DNA of 64,000 bases from Kiritimatiellaeota bacterium B1221. GTDB lineage: Bacteria > Verrucomicrobiota > Kiritimatiellia > SS1-B-03-39 > UBA6053. A model generated the notes under the pieces. That model made no database searches and was not told where the DNA came from. It saw nothing but the letters and a program-made list of their open reading frames with translations. The translations under genes and the position numbers were made by a program. This document shows positions 50,001 through 59,454 of the stretch, in pieces. The stretch lies in assembly GCA_029269125.1 (NCBI GenBank), contig JARHXX010000003.1:124001-188000 (forward strand). The letters run 5' to 3'. Every line of letters starts with the position of its first letter. Within the stretch, counting starts at the first letter, position 1.

Positions 50001-51420
50001 ACGAACCATTGACAGGTTCTCCGAATGCTTGCCCAAGCAAGATGGTTTTGCTGCCGTCAAAGGTCACTTTCAGTTCACAAGCGCTTATCCCGAAGTCATC
50101 ACGCACGCGATATGCCAGGGTTAAAAAGCCATCCGGTGGAAGCGTCAGTTCCGGTTGTGCGGGTTGATCCAAATCAATAACCGGCAACTGATCTCCCATC
50201 ACCGTGAACACATGATTGAGAACAGGTTTATTCTCAAAGCCCTGCCCGCTTTTCATTTTGACCTGCCAGTCAAAACTACGTGCCTCGCCTGTAACCGGAA
50301 AAGTCCATTGTAACCGCTCACCCTGATCCGTCATTTCCCGTTGTCCCGCCCCCAGGGAATGGCTGTCTAAAATCAAATCAGCCTTCTCTAAAGGAATATT
50401 GCTTTCAATTGCCAGTTTCACTTCACTTCCCGCCAATGCCTGAATACGCCCCGGGGTAAAGGATTCAGTATAGGTCTCCAAACCGGTGTATGCGGGGGGA
50501 CGCACCTGCAAATACACTTGGGTCATTTCCGGACGGGGAAAGACCTGCACCTGATGAAAACGGCTAAGGGCAGGGCCGGAGCGGATACGGTATTCAAAGT
50601 TTTCCCCCACCCGCGGAAAACCGGTGCTGAATACTTTTTTATCACTCCCGGGATCAGCCGATTGCATATTTTCCACCAACTCGGGTCCACCCTCCCAGCG
50701 GGTGCGCAACTCCACAGTCCGGGAATGTGCCTTTTCAAAGCCTACTTCAATGGTGAGCGGATCCCCTGTCGCCAAGCGGATATCTCCCGGCTGAATCTCC
50801 AGGCGGTCGGCCAAAGCCCCGCCGACATCCGCAAAGGGCGCCACGGCCCGCACCAATAACCGGGTGGAACTGCCCGGCCAGACTACGAACAGCACCAGGT
50901 ACACAAACGCGATAACGCCCAAAGAAATCATCACCCGTTTGGCTGATTGCAAGGTGAAAAGCTGTTGCGGCAAAATGACGTCGGCATCTTTTTCCGCATC
51001 CATTACCAACTGATTCAGCAACACCGGAGAGAAGGCTTCACCCTCTTTATATTGGCGGGTTAAAATTTCGACTGCGGAACTGATCCGTTCGTCCTGAAGA
51101 TTTTCACTGCGGGTCTCAATGATACGGGCAATTTCCGCCAGGGAAAGTTTCCGGTTTAACGGACGAATCAGATAACGGAATACCGAAAACGCGATGACGG
51201 CAAAGGCACTCAAACTCAATAACCAGCGGATTCCTGAAGAAAACAGCAATGTGGCGGCATCAATCACCATGACCGCCAACAAAGTCACCAGGGCAATGGA
51301 CAGTACTGTAAACAGGCCGCGCAGAAAAACGATCCTCCGGATGCGCCGGGAGGTGACCGCAAGTTTATCCGCGATGGGCTTGGGAAGGTTTTCAATACGT
51401 AACGTATTTGAATCATTCAT
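47011..51420 (-). CDS. DUF4175-like membrane protein with a giant Ala/Gln-rich coiled coil
   Basis: The ATG at 51420 has an ideal GGAGG ribosome binding site (6 nt spacing) and a 4 bp overlap with the upstream gene, giving 1469 residues. The N-terminus has three hydrophobic segments (two adjacent near 32-70, another near 165-185) as in DUF4175 proteins. An Ig-like extracytoplasmic region (about 190-520) follows, then a charged coiled coil. From about 911 to 1377 there is an alanine/glutamine-rich helical repeat (QQAAxxAQ pattern). The C-terminus is conserved (TRADWFRMRKLSE, IPREYRQLVRDYFMEL). It is the last gene of the FHA-MoxR operon and probably an envelope-spanning structural or force-transmitting component; the function is unknown. 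Confidence 0.82.
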   Translation of the reverse strand: MNDSNTLRIENLPKPIADKLAVTSRRIRRIVFLRGLFTVLSIALVTLLAVMVIDAATLLFSSGIRWLLSLSAFAVIAFSVFRYLIRPLNRKLSLAEIARIIETRSENLQDERISSAVEILTRQYKEGEAFSPVLLNQLVMDAEKDADVILPQQLFTLQSAKRVMISLGVIAFVYLVLFVVWPGSSTRLLVRAVAPFADVGGALADRLEIQPGDIRLATGDPLTIEVGFEKAHSRTVELRTRWEGGPELVENMQSADPGSDKKVFSTGFPRVGENFEYRIRSGPALSRFHQVQVFPRPEMTQVYLQVRPPAYTGLETYTESFTPGRIQALAGSEVKLAIESNIPLEKADLILDSHSLGAGQREMTDQGERLQWTFPVTGEARSFDWQVKMKSGQGFENKPVLNHVFTVMGDQLPVIDLDQPAQPELTLPPDGFLTLAYRVRDDFGISACELKVTFDGSKTILLGQAFGEPVNGSWPVSIPLYLQSLKMEDAQSLDIALVVYDNLPESLGGPQRAVSERLRIVIEQGRENFVHQQVKAQHEKTASALENALSDLERMSRQADEVNKDLAAQKTAPALETADEIRKGLEKTEAELSVLVSELEKGVFDPVAKGLKEVVEEEIQTARHLGEALSLSDHLQEQQEMAQALEMNIDTALEKVRILDALNNEMAENALRLAELEELSRQQDALVDQVNAEDWEENLDDWKAQQDALAAELAALAEEDAHLQEFAENAQSATENMLEAAEDAEMAAALAEEVTLPPWMIAQDQALQAQRNALAAQEFVIKAQERAGKVALSAMEVHQQRAEVSQSEADIAQLEAEKAQREAMRLLKEGGTANAQSAQEQANRLQAEAKTIQLQADIQQKNAKELQKQEAEKEPPNTEGVKDKQHEAKQIEQRAYFAQQKAIEQQQLALETAMPDWDQALSEAVAQQQAAETAQQAALDAQQAAEEALESIQDVSTAQQAAAEAQSAAESAQENALAAQKAAKQAQEAAAQSGNPQANESANAAQQAATEAQNAAEQAQQQAAQAQEQVAQMQAESGQQEAAAAQQAAADSQQNAQQAQEAASEAQAAANQAQQAAIEAGTAEARQHAQDAQTAARQAQEDAIKAQAQAAAAQEQAERVAKDTVENAQQAAAQAQQEATVAQQAATEAQLAAQEAAETPADAAAQANAAEAQQQAQAAQQAANQAQNAARAAAEQAKKSGNAEDLAAAETAQQAATIAQEQAASSQQTATAAQPQTTATQSQTAAMDAALATEAAALAAAMAAEAAAEAGLSEVAEELNQLAGEALETAEDLSNAAQQPGLPSANEAMTQSAAQMSEIAQSMAGLTPSAPSEAATAAMALAAAQASAAAQSTSQNQAATQSAAAAQALQQASQSIAQEMGMETPPSESSATSSASESRMGGKDNKGPNDERVPDWVSDIGLTRADWFRMRKLSEADGGGVVDSGIPREYRQLVRDYFMELNREQNDAP
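47290..48690 (-). repeat. coding repeat for Ala/Gln-rich coiled coil
   Basis: About 1.4 kb encodes degenerate units such as AQQAAAEAQ and QAAxEAQ with almost no Gly or Pro, giving a predicted very long alpha-helix. At DNA level the region is a run of GCCGCTTGTTGGGC-like units on the plus strand. The bias creates long, spurious open frames in the antisense direction. Confidence 0.85.
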
Positions 51421-54218
51421 AATAGGCCTCCTTTTCTTCTCAGCAACCATTCAGCCGTAATGATCGAGACAATCAGCAAAAACAAAAACCAATGATCCCA
51501 AAGGGTCACATCCGCACGCTCCAATTCCTCTTTTGATCCGGGACCGAATGCATCCTGAAGTTTATCCAATTGGGCCATCGGAAGCAATTCCGCATTCCCC
51601 ACACGCGCAATCCTCTGCGCGGTTTCATTGTCCGCAGAGAACTCACTCCATTCCACCGGATTAAATGCGGTGGCAATTCGAAACTCAGTTTCCACAGCTT
51701 GTGTACCTTCCAGTTTCACTTTGGATTTTGCCGATGAAACCAGTCGAATGGGGTATGTGCCTGATTTTTTAAAGGGTCCGATTTCCACATCATACATCCC
51801 CTGGGATTGTTCGCGGTATTGAAGCGTGTGTCGGGAAATCACCACCCCGTCATGAAGCACTTCCACATCAAAAGCCTCTCCGGTTACCGGTTTGTAATCC
51901 TGCTGCAGAATTCGTGCGGTCACTTTGATTTTATCATCCGGACTGTAGGTGATCGCATCCGTCCCCAGGCGGATAAATTCATTCCCCGCCCGTAAACTTT
52001 CTCCTGCTCCCCAGGTGGCGACCCGTCCCCAGAAACGGTGATGCAGGGTGTCTCCCACCCGGTAGCGCAAACGCCAGGTGCGGTCAAAGTTCATCATCAT
52101 CACCCGACCCAATCCATATGATTGCACCACAATTAAGTTGTTGCGCTCTTTAATTTCGTTCATTTCCCGAATGCGGGCGGCCGTTTCCGCCGGATTCAAA
52201 TCCGCGGTCACAAAATTCCGGCTTCGCTCAGTACTGGGTTGCGCATAGGCTAAAATGCTCGCGGCCGGTTTGACCTCCCGGGCCGCATAACGCCACTTTA
52301 ACGGAGGGAGGTCTTCCCAGATTTGATCACTTTCAGATGCACTGTTCCCCAACTGCATCATCGGATTCCGGCGACCTTCCTGGGTGGGGCGTAAGCGGTA
52401 AGAAGGTTCCGGCGAAATTCCGGAAGATCCCACGGTCTGATCATAAGTTATAGGGAGCAGACGTTGTAAGGCCGGATGGGAAAATTTATGTGGCATATGG
52501 GTCGGGCCGGCAATCACAATCAGCGCCGCTCCCCTTTCGCTTACACAGGTTTCAATGTGATTCAGTTGTTGATCGGTGAGGATGTCCGGAGAGACATCTC
52601 CCAGAATAATCATGTCAAATTTGCGCCACTCCTCCAGCGTGTCCGGCAGCCGGGTGGCTTCCGCATCTCCGAAAGGACGTGAGGCAGAGGCCATGATATT
52701 GGGTCGGGAAATCTGTTCCGTACTGCTGTCCGCAATTTGATCCGGCTCGGTTAATACGTATTGCAAATGGATGGATTTATCGCGTCCGTAGAAAAGGTTT
52801 CGAAGATAACGGAACTCCCATCTCGGGCGGCTATCCACCAATAAAACGTTGGTGCGGTCTTCAGACACCGCGGTTTGAAAATCCCAGCGGTTGTTTTCCG
52901 ATATCACTTCGTCTGGAAACATTTGCACCCGGACTGAATAGGATAAAATCCCATCTTCATCCGGTTCATCCATAAATTTCAGTAGACTGCGATAGGTGTC
53001 ATTACCATCAGGTACGGAAACCGTCTCTTCATCCAGAAGCTTTTCTCCACGCATAAATTTTACCTGGACCTGCTGACCCGCGACCCCGTAGAGTTTTAAG
53101 TTGACTTCAGCCTTTAAGCGCTCGCCCTTAAAAATGGATTCAGGGGCACTCACCTGGGTTACGGCTAAATCATGGCGGGGATTTTTACTGCCAATCAACA
53201 CAGGATATACCGGAACAGATCGGTTGGCCAATTGGGTTACAGGCGCTTCGGGATGTCCATGAGCGGTATCTCTGAAATCACTCAACACCACGACGCCCGC
53301 GAGTTGGTCCGGCGGGACATTTTCCAAAGTGTAATCCAGAGCCGATGACAGCCGGGTCAATCTTTGCCAGTCCGGGTTTGCTTCCTCAGGGGGAATTTCC
53401 ATTTGCAAATCTCCGCCCCCGGGTTCATCTTCGTTTTTAATCAAATTGATTTCTTCGGGAGTCGCCGCGAAGCCCACCACTTTTAAATCATATTTTTGGT
53501 CCAGAATATTCAAAAGTCCTTCATGGTTGCCGGACCCTTTCAAAATATGATTCAGCGTTTGCGACCGTTTATCTTCCGCCAATGCTTGGAGGGCATCCCG
53601 CTGATCCTGATCCAATAAAGCAAAAAAATCTTCAGCCGATTTTCCGGAAACCTTTTCGGTCATTTCACCTTCTTCCCCAAAATCCTTTTGGCTGAGGATC
53701 CCATGAAAAATACCCAGATCCATCCATTCATTTACATCCCGTTGCGGATCGGAAAGTGCCATGGAATCGGATTGATCCACCAGCAGGACCACGACCCTTT
53801 TCAGGGCCCGGTTTACATAGCGCTCCAACACCGGTTCGGAAAGAATCAACAAAACCATCGCTACCGCGCCCAACCTTAAAGCCATAATCTTCCGGCTGAT
53901 CGCCTGAGGTGCGACGTTGCTTTCGATACGATAGAGAAACAAAACACCTTCCATAATCCCCGCTCCCAGTAATGAGAGCGCGGGTATGGACCATGGTGTT
54001 GCCAGAACCCATATCCGCGAGAGCGTCTCAAAAGAGAACCACAAACAAAGTGTACCGACAAACCATCGGCCCGGAAAATATCCGGGGTGTATACGTTTAC
54101 CCGTTTTCCGAAGATGTAAAATCACCCATGCACCCAAAAACAATACCGCCAACACCCCCACCAGGAAACCCGGGAAATGACTTAAAAATTGTAGAGAGGA
54201 TGTGGCAGGTTCAGACAT
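51417..54218 (-). CDS. large membrane protein with VWA-like domain
   Basis: This 933-residue protein has about four N-terminal hydrophobic segments within residues 1-130. A VWA-like domain then carries the metal-site motif DQSDSM (148-153), with VVVLSDFRDTAHG further on. A long periplasmic part follows, including VLLVDSRPRWEFRYLRNLFY and MIILGDVSPDILTDQQLNHI, resembling the glutamine-amidotransferase-like fold found in this family. A final membrane segment lies near the C-terminus (FLFLLIVSIITAEWLL). It is the fourth gene of the MoxR-type operon and overlaps the DUF4175-like gene by 4 bp. Confidence 0.85.
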   Translation of the reverse strand: MSEPATSSLQFLSHFPGFLVGVLAVLFLGAWVILHLRKTGKRIHPGYFPGRWFVGTLCLWFSFETLSRIWVLATPWSIPALSLLGAGIMEGVLFLYRIESNVAPQAISRKIMALRLGAVAMVLLILSEPVLERYVNRALKRVVVLLVDQSDSMALSDPQRDVNEWMDLGIFHGILSQKDFGEEGEMTEKVSGKSAEDFFALLDQDQRDALQALAEDKRSQTLNHILKGSGNHEGLLNILDQKYDLKVVGFAATPEEINLIKNEDEPGGGDLQMEIPPEEANPDWQRLTRLSSALDYTLENVPPDQLAGVVVLSDFRDTAHGHPEAPVTQLANRSVPVYPVLIGSKNPRHDLAVTQVSAPESIFKGERLKAEVNLKLYGVAGQQVQVKFMRGEKLLDEETVSVPDGNDTYRSLLKFMDEPDEDGILSYSVRVQMFPDEVISENNRWDFQTAVSEDRTNVLLVDSRPRWEFRYLRNLFYGRDKSIHLQYVLTEPDQIADSSTEQISRPNIMASASRPFGDAEATRLPDTLEEWRKFDMIILGDVSPDILTDQQLNHIETCVSERGAALIVIAGPTHMPHKFSHPALQRLLPITYDQTVGSSGISPEPSYRLRPTQEGRRNPMMQLGNSASESDQIWEDLPPLKWRYAAREVKPAASILAYAQPSTERSRNFVTADLNPAETAARIREMNEIKERNNLIVVQSYGLGRVMMMNFDRTWRLRYRVGDTLHHRFWGRVATWGAGESLRAGNEFIRLGTDAITYSPDDKIKVTARILQQDYKPVTGEAFDVEVLHDGVVISRHTLQYREQSQGMYDVEIGPFKKSGTYPIRLVSSAKSKVKLEGTQAVETEFRIATAFNPVEWSEFSADNETAQRIARVGNAELLPMAQLDKLQDAFGPGSKEELERADVTLWDHWFLFLLIVSIITAEWLLRRKGGLL

Positions 54219-54226
54219 AAAGGCAA

Positions 54227-56767
54227 TTAACCGTTTTTAAATTTATCCAAATGTTTCAAAAAAGAATCTTTGGGTTGATTAAGCTCCTGGAAATCCACTT
54301 TTAAGCTTTCTCCCATTTGGCGTCGAATGGCGATCCACCGGCAAAGTGCTATTTCAACCAGCAAGAGTAGCAGCAAAGTCACCGCGATGGGACGCCAAAG
54401 TTCTTTTCCAAAACGTGCGCCCTCCACTGCAGAAACCAATTGTTCCGCATCTAGGGCCTCCTGCCACAATACATAGCGTCGGATCTTTTCACGGTCTTTC
54501 TCATCCAATGCTTGTAAGCGCCCTTCATTTCCACTGCGGTAAAAGGAAAACAGCAGCTGATTGTCGGGATTGAGCCATGGCTGAAGCGGACGTCTGATAC
54601 TTTCCGGTAAATCAATTTTATACAGACCCGCCGAAAGCATTGGTGGCAGTTCCAGCATCAGAACCTGTGCCCGGGAGCCTTTGTCGCCCATCACCTGCAG
54701 TGACGCGGAGACCTCCTTCCCCGCTTCATCAATCAGCAGGGCCGCCGACGCGGTATCCTTTAAGGGCTGAATCAGTTGATTTCGTCCATCCGTATCCGTC
54801 ATGAGAACCAGGTTCGAGAGATTCAAATTTGCGCCCAAGGTATAAGCCACATTTAAGTCGCCCCTTCCCGCATTCGCCAAGTTGTATATCAACTGATGAA
54901 GTACCAGGACAAATGCCCTTGCAGAAGGCAGGTTGCTGTCCCGCACATCCAGACCCGTGGACAGCTGCACCACCCGTCCGGCCCCCAGCGGGTGGCTTAT
55001 TAAAAAAGGATCTTCATTGCTTAAACGAAACCCCACTTTTGAGTTAAGGTCTCCACTCTCTTCCGGAGGAATCAATTTCCAATAGGAATGAAATACCACT
55101 TGGGCCAGATCCATATGATTTTCGCGAATCATTTCCAGGGCCGGATGTGAAAGACTGGCTGGAGAAAATGTCAGTTCCGAATCGGAGCCTCCGTCCGCAT
55201 TGAGCCCGGGAAACTGTTGATCCCCCAATTGAGCCGGCAAAACCGGATACGCATTCAGTTTCCATTGATTATAAAAATCCACCTGGGTTTGAGGACCATG
55301 TGCCACCAGCAATCCCCCACCTGTTACCACATAACGGGCCAGGTTCTCCGCCGCATCCTTGGGTAGCCGGGGCACATCCAACAACAGAATGGCAGCATAT
55401 TCACTTAAATTTTTAAGACGTGAAAAATCGGCTGCACTTACGACCTTGGGCTGAATAAATGAATCCTCCCCGTCACCCCGTGGGGCTAAAGCCATCGCCG
55501 CAAAGGCGGATGCACGCTGCATAAATTGCCGGGCCGGGTTTCCATCGACCAGCAACACTTTTAACTTGCTCACCGGAATAACGATCCGACGGGTGTGATT
55601 GTCCGCGGGTAAATCATCGGTACCGGTCAATTCCACTTCTAAAAGATGCGCCCCGGCCTGGGTGAATTGATGCTCAAAAATCAAAACCCGCTCGGCGTGC
55701 GGAGGGAGTTGACCCAAGGTATCATTTCGGTAAATCTCCCCCTCCACTTTCACCAGCACTTCACCGGGAGTGATGGCCTGATCCCCCGGATTTTTAATCG
55801 TCACATAAATGCCCACCGGACGGTCCAGGCCGATACTGTCTCTGGAAAACGAAACCTCCGAAACCGCCGCATTTCGAATCTGCAGAGGCAAATCAAATCG
55901 TCGTAAAATCACAGGCGGATTCCCGGGCAATTGGTTCACGCTTTCTTTTACCGCCACCCATTCCCCTCGTTTCCCCGCAAGATTCCAGCCTTCACGTTGA
56001 CCGTCACTCATCAAAATGATTTGTTTGGCAGGATTGTTTCCCCGGGCCAGGGTCATGGCGGCCAAGGTCAAGGTTTCAGGCACCTTCATGGTCCCTTTGC
56101 CCGATGAAAGCTCTTGCAGAGCCGTTAAAACACTGTCCCGATCACTAATGGGGCTGGCAATCGGCGCATACGGTATGCCGCCCCCCACAATTAAACTGAA
56201 GGTGCTCCCCGCCGGTGCGGTTTCCAGTAAACGGGTGGACTCGGCAATGGCCCGGTCAAAATTCCGGACACCGTCCACCTGCACATCCATGGAATCCGAC
56301 GCATCCAAAATCAGCGCAATATCCCTTGCACCGCGCGCAGAGAAAATCTTATTTTGCAAGCGTTCTTCAAACAGCAGTGCGGCCCCCGACAACCCCATCA
56401 GCAACACCGCCAACACTCGTAAACGGCGTTTCCATTTTGGAAAAGTGGCCAATACAAATGACCCGGCTATGGCCGCGGTGGCCATCAACATCATGGGCAA
56501 CACCACTAACCAGGACATCATCGAACCCGGGGTGATAAACGGACGGGCTGCGACCAGTGCCAACAGTAACAACAACAGGCAACGCAGACACATTAATAAA
56601 AATTCCTCCAGCAGAATTTTACGTCGGCGGCTGACCAGTGAATCTTTGAGGAAACGCATGGCTCCCCATTTGACCGGTTTTGCGGATTTACGGTTGAGTA
56701 TGTGAATAATGATGGGAATCGAAACCGCAAAGGTGCCCAGCAACATGTAAAAGTTGAAAAAAGCCAT
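54227..56767 (-). CDS. BatA-like VWA membrane protein
   Basis: This 846-residue protein opens with the BatA N-terminal domain (NFYMLLGTFAVSIPIIIHIL, then PVKWGAMRFLKDSLVSRRRK and two more membrane helices). The VWA metal site DASDSM is at 155-160 in DIALILDASDSMDVQVD. A long extracytoplasmic region follows, and the C-terminal helix is about 798-816 (IAVTLLLLLLVEIALCRW). Such proteins act with MoxR AAA+ ATPases and DUF58 proteins. It overlaps the DUF58 gene by one base and has an AGGA ribosome binding site. Confidence 0.9.
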   Translation of the reverse strand: MAFFNFYMLLGTFAVSIPIIIHILNRKSAKPVKWGAMRFLKDSLVSRRRKILLEEFLLMCLRCLLLLLLALVAARPFITPGSMMSWLVVLPMMLMATAAIAGSFVLATFPKWKRRLRVLAVLLMGLSGAALLFEERLQNKIFSARGARDIALILDASDSMDVQVDGVRNFDRAIAESTRLLETAPAGSTFSLIVGGGIPYAPIASPISDRDSVLTALQELSSGKGTMKVPETLTLAAMTLARGNNPAKQIILMSDGQREGWNLAGKRGEWVAVKESVNQLPGNPPVILRRFDLPLQIRNAAVSEVSFSRDSIGLDRPVGIYVTIKNPGDQAITPGEVLVKVEGEIYRNDTLGQLPPHAERVLIFEHQFTQAGAHLLEVELTGTDDLPADNHTRRIVIPVSKLKVLLVDGNPARQFMQRASAFAAMALAPRGDGEDSFIQPKVVSAADFSRLKNLSEYAAILLLDVPRLPKDAAENLARYVVTGGGLLVAHGPQTQVDFYNQWKLNAYPVLPAQLGDQQFPGLNADGGSDSELTFSPASLSHPALEMIRENHMDLAQVVFHSYWKLIPPEESGDLNSKVGFRLSNEDPFLISHPLGAGRVVQLSTGLDVRDSNLPSARAFVLVLHQLIYNLANAGRGDLNVAYTLGANLNLSNLVLMTDTDGRNQLIQPLKDTASAALLIDEAGKEVSASLQVMGDKGSRAQVLMLELPPMLSAGLYKIDLPESIRRPLQPWLNPDNQLLFSFYRSGNEGRLQALDEKDREKIRRYVLWQEALDAEQLVSAVEGARFGKELWRPIAVTLLLLLLVEIALCRWIAIRRQMGESLKVDFQELNQPKDSFLKHLDKFKNG

Positions 56768-57711
56768 TATTTCCTACGGTTTCGCCGCTCCATATAATCA
56801 ACCAACACCTGATGAATATCCTGCTTGGTGTTCACCGGCACATACTCCGCCTTCATCCGGCCACAGTCTTTTTCAATTCTGGTGATAAAGGATTTTACTT
56901 GTTCGATGTATTGAACCCGCAAACTGTTGGGATCGATGGGCAGATCCGAGGAAACCCCTTCTAAATCATGAAAGTTCAAAAATCCATTCAAGGGGAAACT
57001 GATCTCCTCTTCCGCCATCACATGGAAAATAATCAGCTCATGATTTCTGAACCGAAAATGATGCAGGGCTTTCATCAGGGTTTCCGGATCATCAAACAAA
57101 TCACTCACCACCATCACCAACCCACGGGGAGGCACCCGTTCCGCGATTTCATGAAAGATTTCAGAAAGATCCGTTTCTCCGCCCGGTTCTAGTTCATTCA
57201 AATGTTCCAGGATACGGCGCAATTGTTTTCCCTGACTGCGGGCCGGAATATATTTGCGCACATGCTGATCAAAAGACACCAGAGAGACGCCGTCCTGCTG
57301 ACCTAAAAACAGATACGAAAGCATCGCGCACATACGTTGGGCATACTGGAATTTTGAAAGTTTTTTGCCTTCAACTTCGCAGGCCTGTTCCCCGGTGTAA
57401 TCCATGGATGCCGATGCATCCAGCAGAATGGTGGCACGGAGGTTGGTTTCCTCCATAAATTCTTTTACGTAATATCGGTCGTTCCGGGCATAGGCCCGCC
57501 AATCGAGTTGACGCAGATCATCACCACGAACGTAAGGGCGATGTTGTGCGAATTCCGAAGAAAACCCTTTGTTGGGACTCCGGTGCCGGCCGGTTAAGGT
57601 GCCGACCATCGGCTGCCGGGAAAGGAATTCCATACGCGTGATCGATTGGATGGCCTCCGGTGGCAGCAGCCACATGTAATCCGGCTCCTGATTGGATGAG
57701 GGTGGGGCCAT
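56767..57711 (-). CDS. DUF58-domain protein (VWA-like, MoxR-associated)
   Basis: This 314-residue protein has the DUF58 signature YVRGDDLRQLDWRAYAR (60-76) and a VWA-type metal site DASASM (98-103), followed by GLVMVVSDLFDDPETLMKAL. DUF58 proteins are encoded next to MoxR ATPases and are thought to be their substrates or adaptors. There is no membrane segment, unlike many DUF58 proteins. It starts 3 bp after the MoxR stop. Confidence 0.93.
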   Translation of the reverse strand: MAPPSSNQEPDYMWLLPPEAIQSITRMEFLSRQPMVGTLTGRHRSPNKGFSSEFAQHRPYVRGDDLRQLDWRAYARNDRYYVKEFMEETNLRATILLDASASMDYTGEQACEVEGKKLSKFQYAQRMCAMLSYLFLGQQDGVSLVSFDQHVRKYIPARSQGKQLRRILEHLNELEPGGETDLSEIFHEIAERVPPRGLVMVVSDLFDDPETLMKALHHFRFRNHELIIFHVMAEEEISFPLNGFLNFHDLEGVSSDLPIDPNSLRVQYIEQVKSFITRIEKDCGRMKAEYVPVNTKQDIHQVLVDYMERRNRRK

Positions 57712-57714
57712 AAC

Positions 57715-59253
57715 TTAAATATCGATGGTGGATGTGGCTTTCACATGCTCGATCAGCTGGTCAATCACATCGTCACTGGTCACCCCGGAAGCTTCCGCAT
57801 TGAAGGTGGTCAATACCCGGTGCCGGAGAACCGGTTTGGCGGCTTTAAAAACATCCGAGGTGGTCGCATGATAACGTCCGTTGAGCACTGCATACGCTTT
57901 AGCGGCCAGCACCAAATAAATTCCTGCACGCGGTCCGGCACCCCAGCCCACCATTTCCCGAACAAAATCAGGCGCATCGGCTTCTTTGGGACGGGTGGCA
58001 CGCACCAGGTTCCGGGCCAGGTCGATCACATGGTCCGCAGCCGGAACACGGCGCACCACTTTCTGCAGGCGCAAAAGGTCTTCTGCGCCCAGGGCGACTT
58101 CCAGTTTTGCTTTGTATGTGCCTGTCACCTGCCGGATAATCCGGCTTTCCTCTTCCGCGGTGGGATAATCCACGATGATGTTGAACATGAACCGGTCCAA
58201 CTGCGCTTCCGGCAATGGATAGGTTCCCTCCTGCTCAATCGGATTCTGGGTTGCCAACACAAAGAAGGGTGCGGGCAAGTGGTAACTGCGGTCCCCAATG
58301 GTCACCACCTGTTCCTGCATCGCCTCCAACAGCGCGGCCTGGGTTTTGGGGGGTGTCCGGTTAATTTCATCCGCCAACACCATATTGGAAAAAAGCGGCC
58401 CCTGCACAAACCGGAAATTACGTTTACCCGTGGTCTGGTCCTCTTCCAGCACGTCGGTGCCGGTGATATCTGAAGGCATCAAATCGGGCGTGAACTGCAC
58501 CCGTTTGAAGCTTAAATCCAAGACCTGACTCAGGGTGCTCACCAGCAAGGTTTTTGCCAGTCCGGGCACCCCCATCAGCAGTGCATGTCCGCGGCAGAGA
58601 ATGCTGACCAATACCTGCTCGATTACTTCACTTTGTCCGATAATCACCCGGCCCAGCTGATCGGTCATCCGGCCGTAGGCCGCATTGAGGTCGGCAATAA
58701 TTTCCAGATCATCCGCATCCAAATCAGAATCAGCCGGCAAAGGTTCCGGTGCAGGTTTGGAGGGGGGGGCTGCAATGGGTTCCAATCCGGTTAAGTCAGC
58801 TGACACCACCGCATCCGCAGGCGTATCCGCAATTTCAATAGGTGTTTGATCTGCTTCCCGGACCTCTGCATCCACATGATCAAGGTTCGTGGTATGTGCG
58901 GAACTTTCGGCTTCTGTTTTTAAGGTTTCTTCTGAAAAATCAGAGAGACTCTGGGCCGCGGGTTCGTCTTCAATATGAAAGGAAATGACACTTTCACCAA
59001 TGGTCACCTGGTCACCTTCCCGGAGAATGGCCGCATCGGTTTCGTCATCATTCACATACAGACCATTGGAACTGTTTAAATCATAAATCCACCATTGCTT
59101 ATCCTGAAAACGGATCACGGCATGTTTAGTGGAAACCCGGAAATCAGGAATCATTAAATCGCAACCCGGATGGCGGCCGATCGAAACTTCATGTTCTTCC
59201 AGGTTCAGGGCACGGGATTCCAAGGGGCCCGACAAAAATTTAAGTAGAGGCAT
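57715..59253 (-). CDS. FHA-MoxR fusion AAA+ ATPase
   Basis: Residues 1-98 are a forkhead-associated domain with the phosphothreonine-binding pattern SIGRHPGCDLMIPDFRVSTK, His44 and DLNSSNGLYVND. A roughly 85-residue acidic linker follows. The MoxR ATPase has Walker A GVPGLAKT (228-235), Walker B MVLADEINR (291-299), sensor 1 ATQNP (334-338) and PEAQLDRF (348-355). MoxR proteins are usually about 330 residues without FHA; this one has 512. The FHA suggests recruitment by a phosphorylated partner. It is the first gene of the five-gene operon; AGGA lies 10 nt upstream of the ATG. Confidence 0.92.
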   Translation of the reverse strand: MPLLKFLSGPLESRALNLEEHEVSIGRHPGCDLMIPDFRVSTKHAVIRFQDKQWWIYDLNSSNGLYVNDDETDAAILREGDQVTIGESVISFHIEDEPAAQSLSDFSEETLKTEAESSAHTTNLDHVDAEVREADQTPIEIADTPADAVVSADLTGLEPIAAPPSKPAPEPLPADSDLDADDLEIIADLNAAYGRMTDQLGRVIIGQSEVIEQVLVSILCRGHALLMGVPGLAKTLLVSTLSQVLDLSFKRVQFTPDLMPSDITGTDVLEEDQTTGKRNFRFVQGPLFSNMVLADEINRTPPKTQAALLEAMQEQVVTIGDRSYHLPAPFFVLATQNPIEQEGTYPLPEAQLDRFMFNIIVDYPTAEEESRIIRQVTGTYKAKLEVALGAEDLLRLQKVVRRVPAADHVIDLARNLVRATRPKEADAPDFVREMVGWGAGPRAGIYLVLAAKAYAVLNGRYHATTSDVFKAAKPVLRHRVLTTFNAEASGVTSDDVIDQLIEHVKATSTIDI

Positions 59254-59454
59254 AATTTACTATTCCTAAGATTTGATGAATCAGGTTCATCCGTTTAAAA
59301 TATCACCATTTTGAAGGTCTTTTCTAAGCAATCCGTATTTGCTCTGTCAAGCATGGAACCCCTGAGAGCCATTGCGTTTTAGATGTTTCTGGGCCGTCCC
59401 CGCCCATGAAGACCGGGGATGCCCCCCCTATTCACCATCGTGGGTATCGACGCC

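Noticed and set aside
59397-59419. TCCCCG/CGGGGA hairpin as terminator
   Set aside because: The stem is 6 bp with an 11 nt loop, has no T-run, and lies within 40 bp of the GT4 stop only in part; it is too weak to call.
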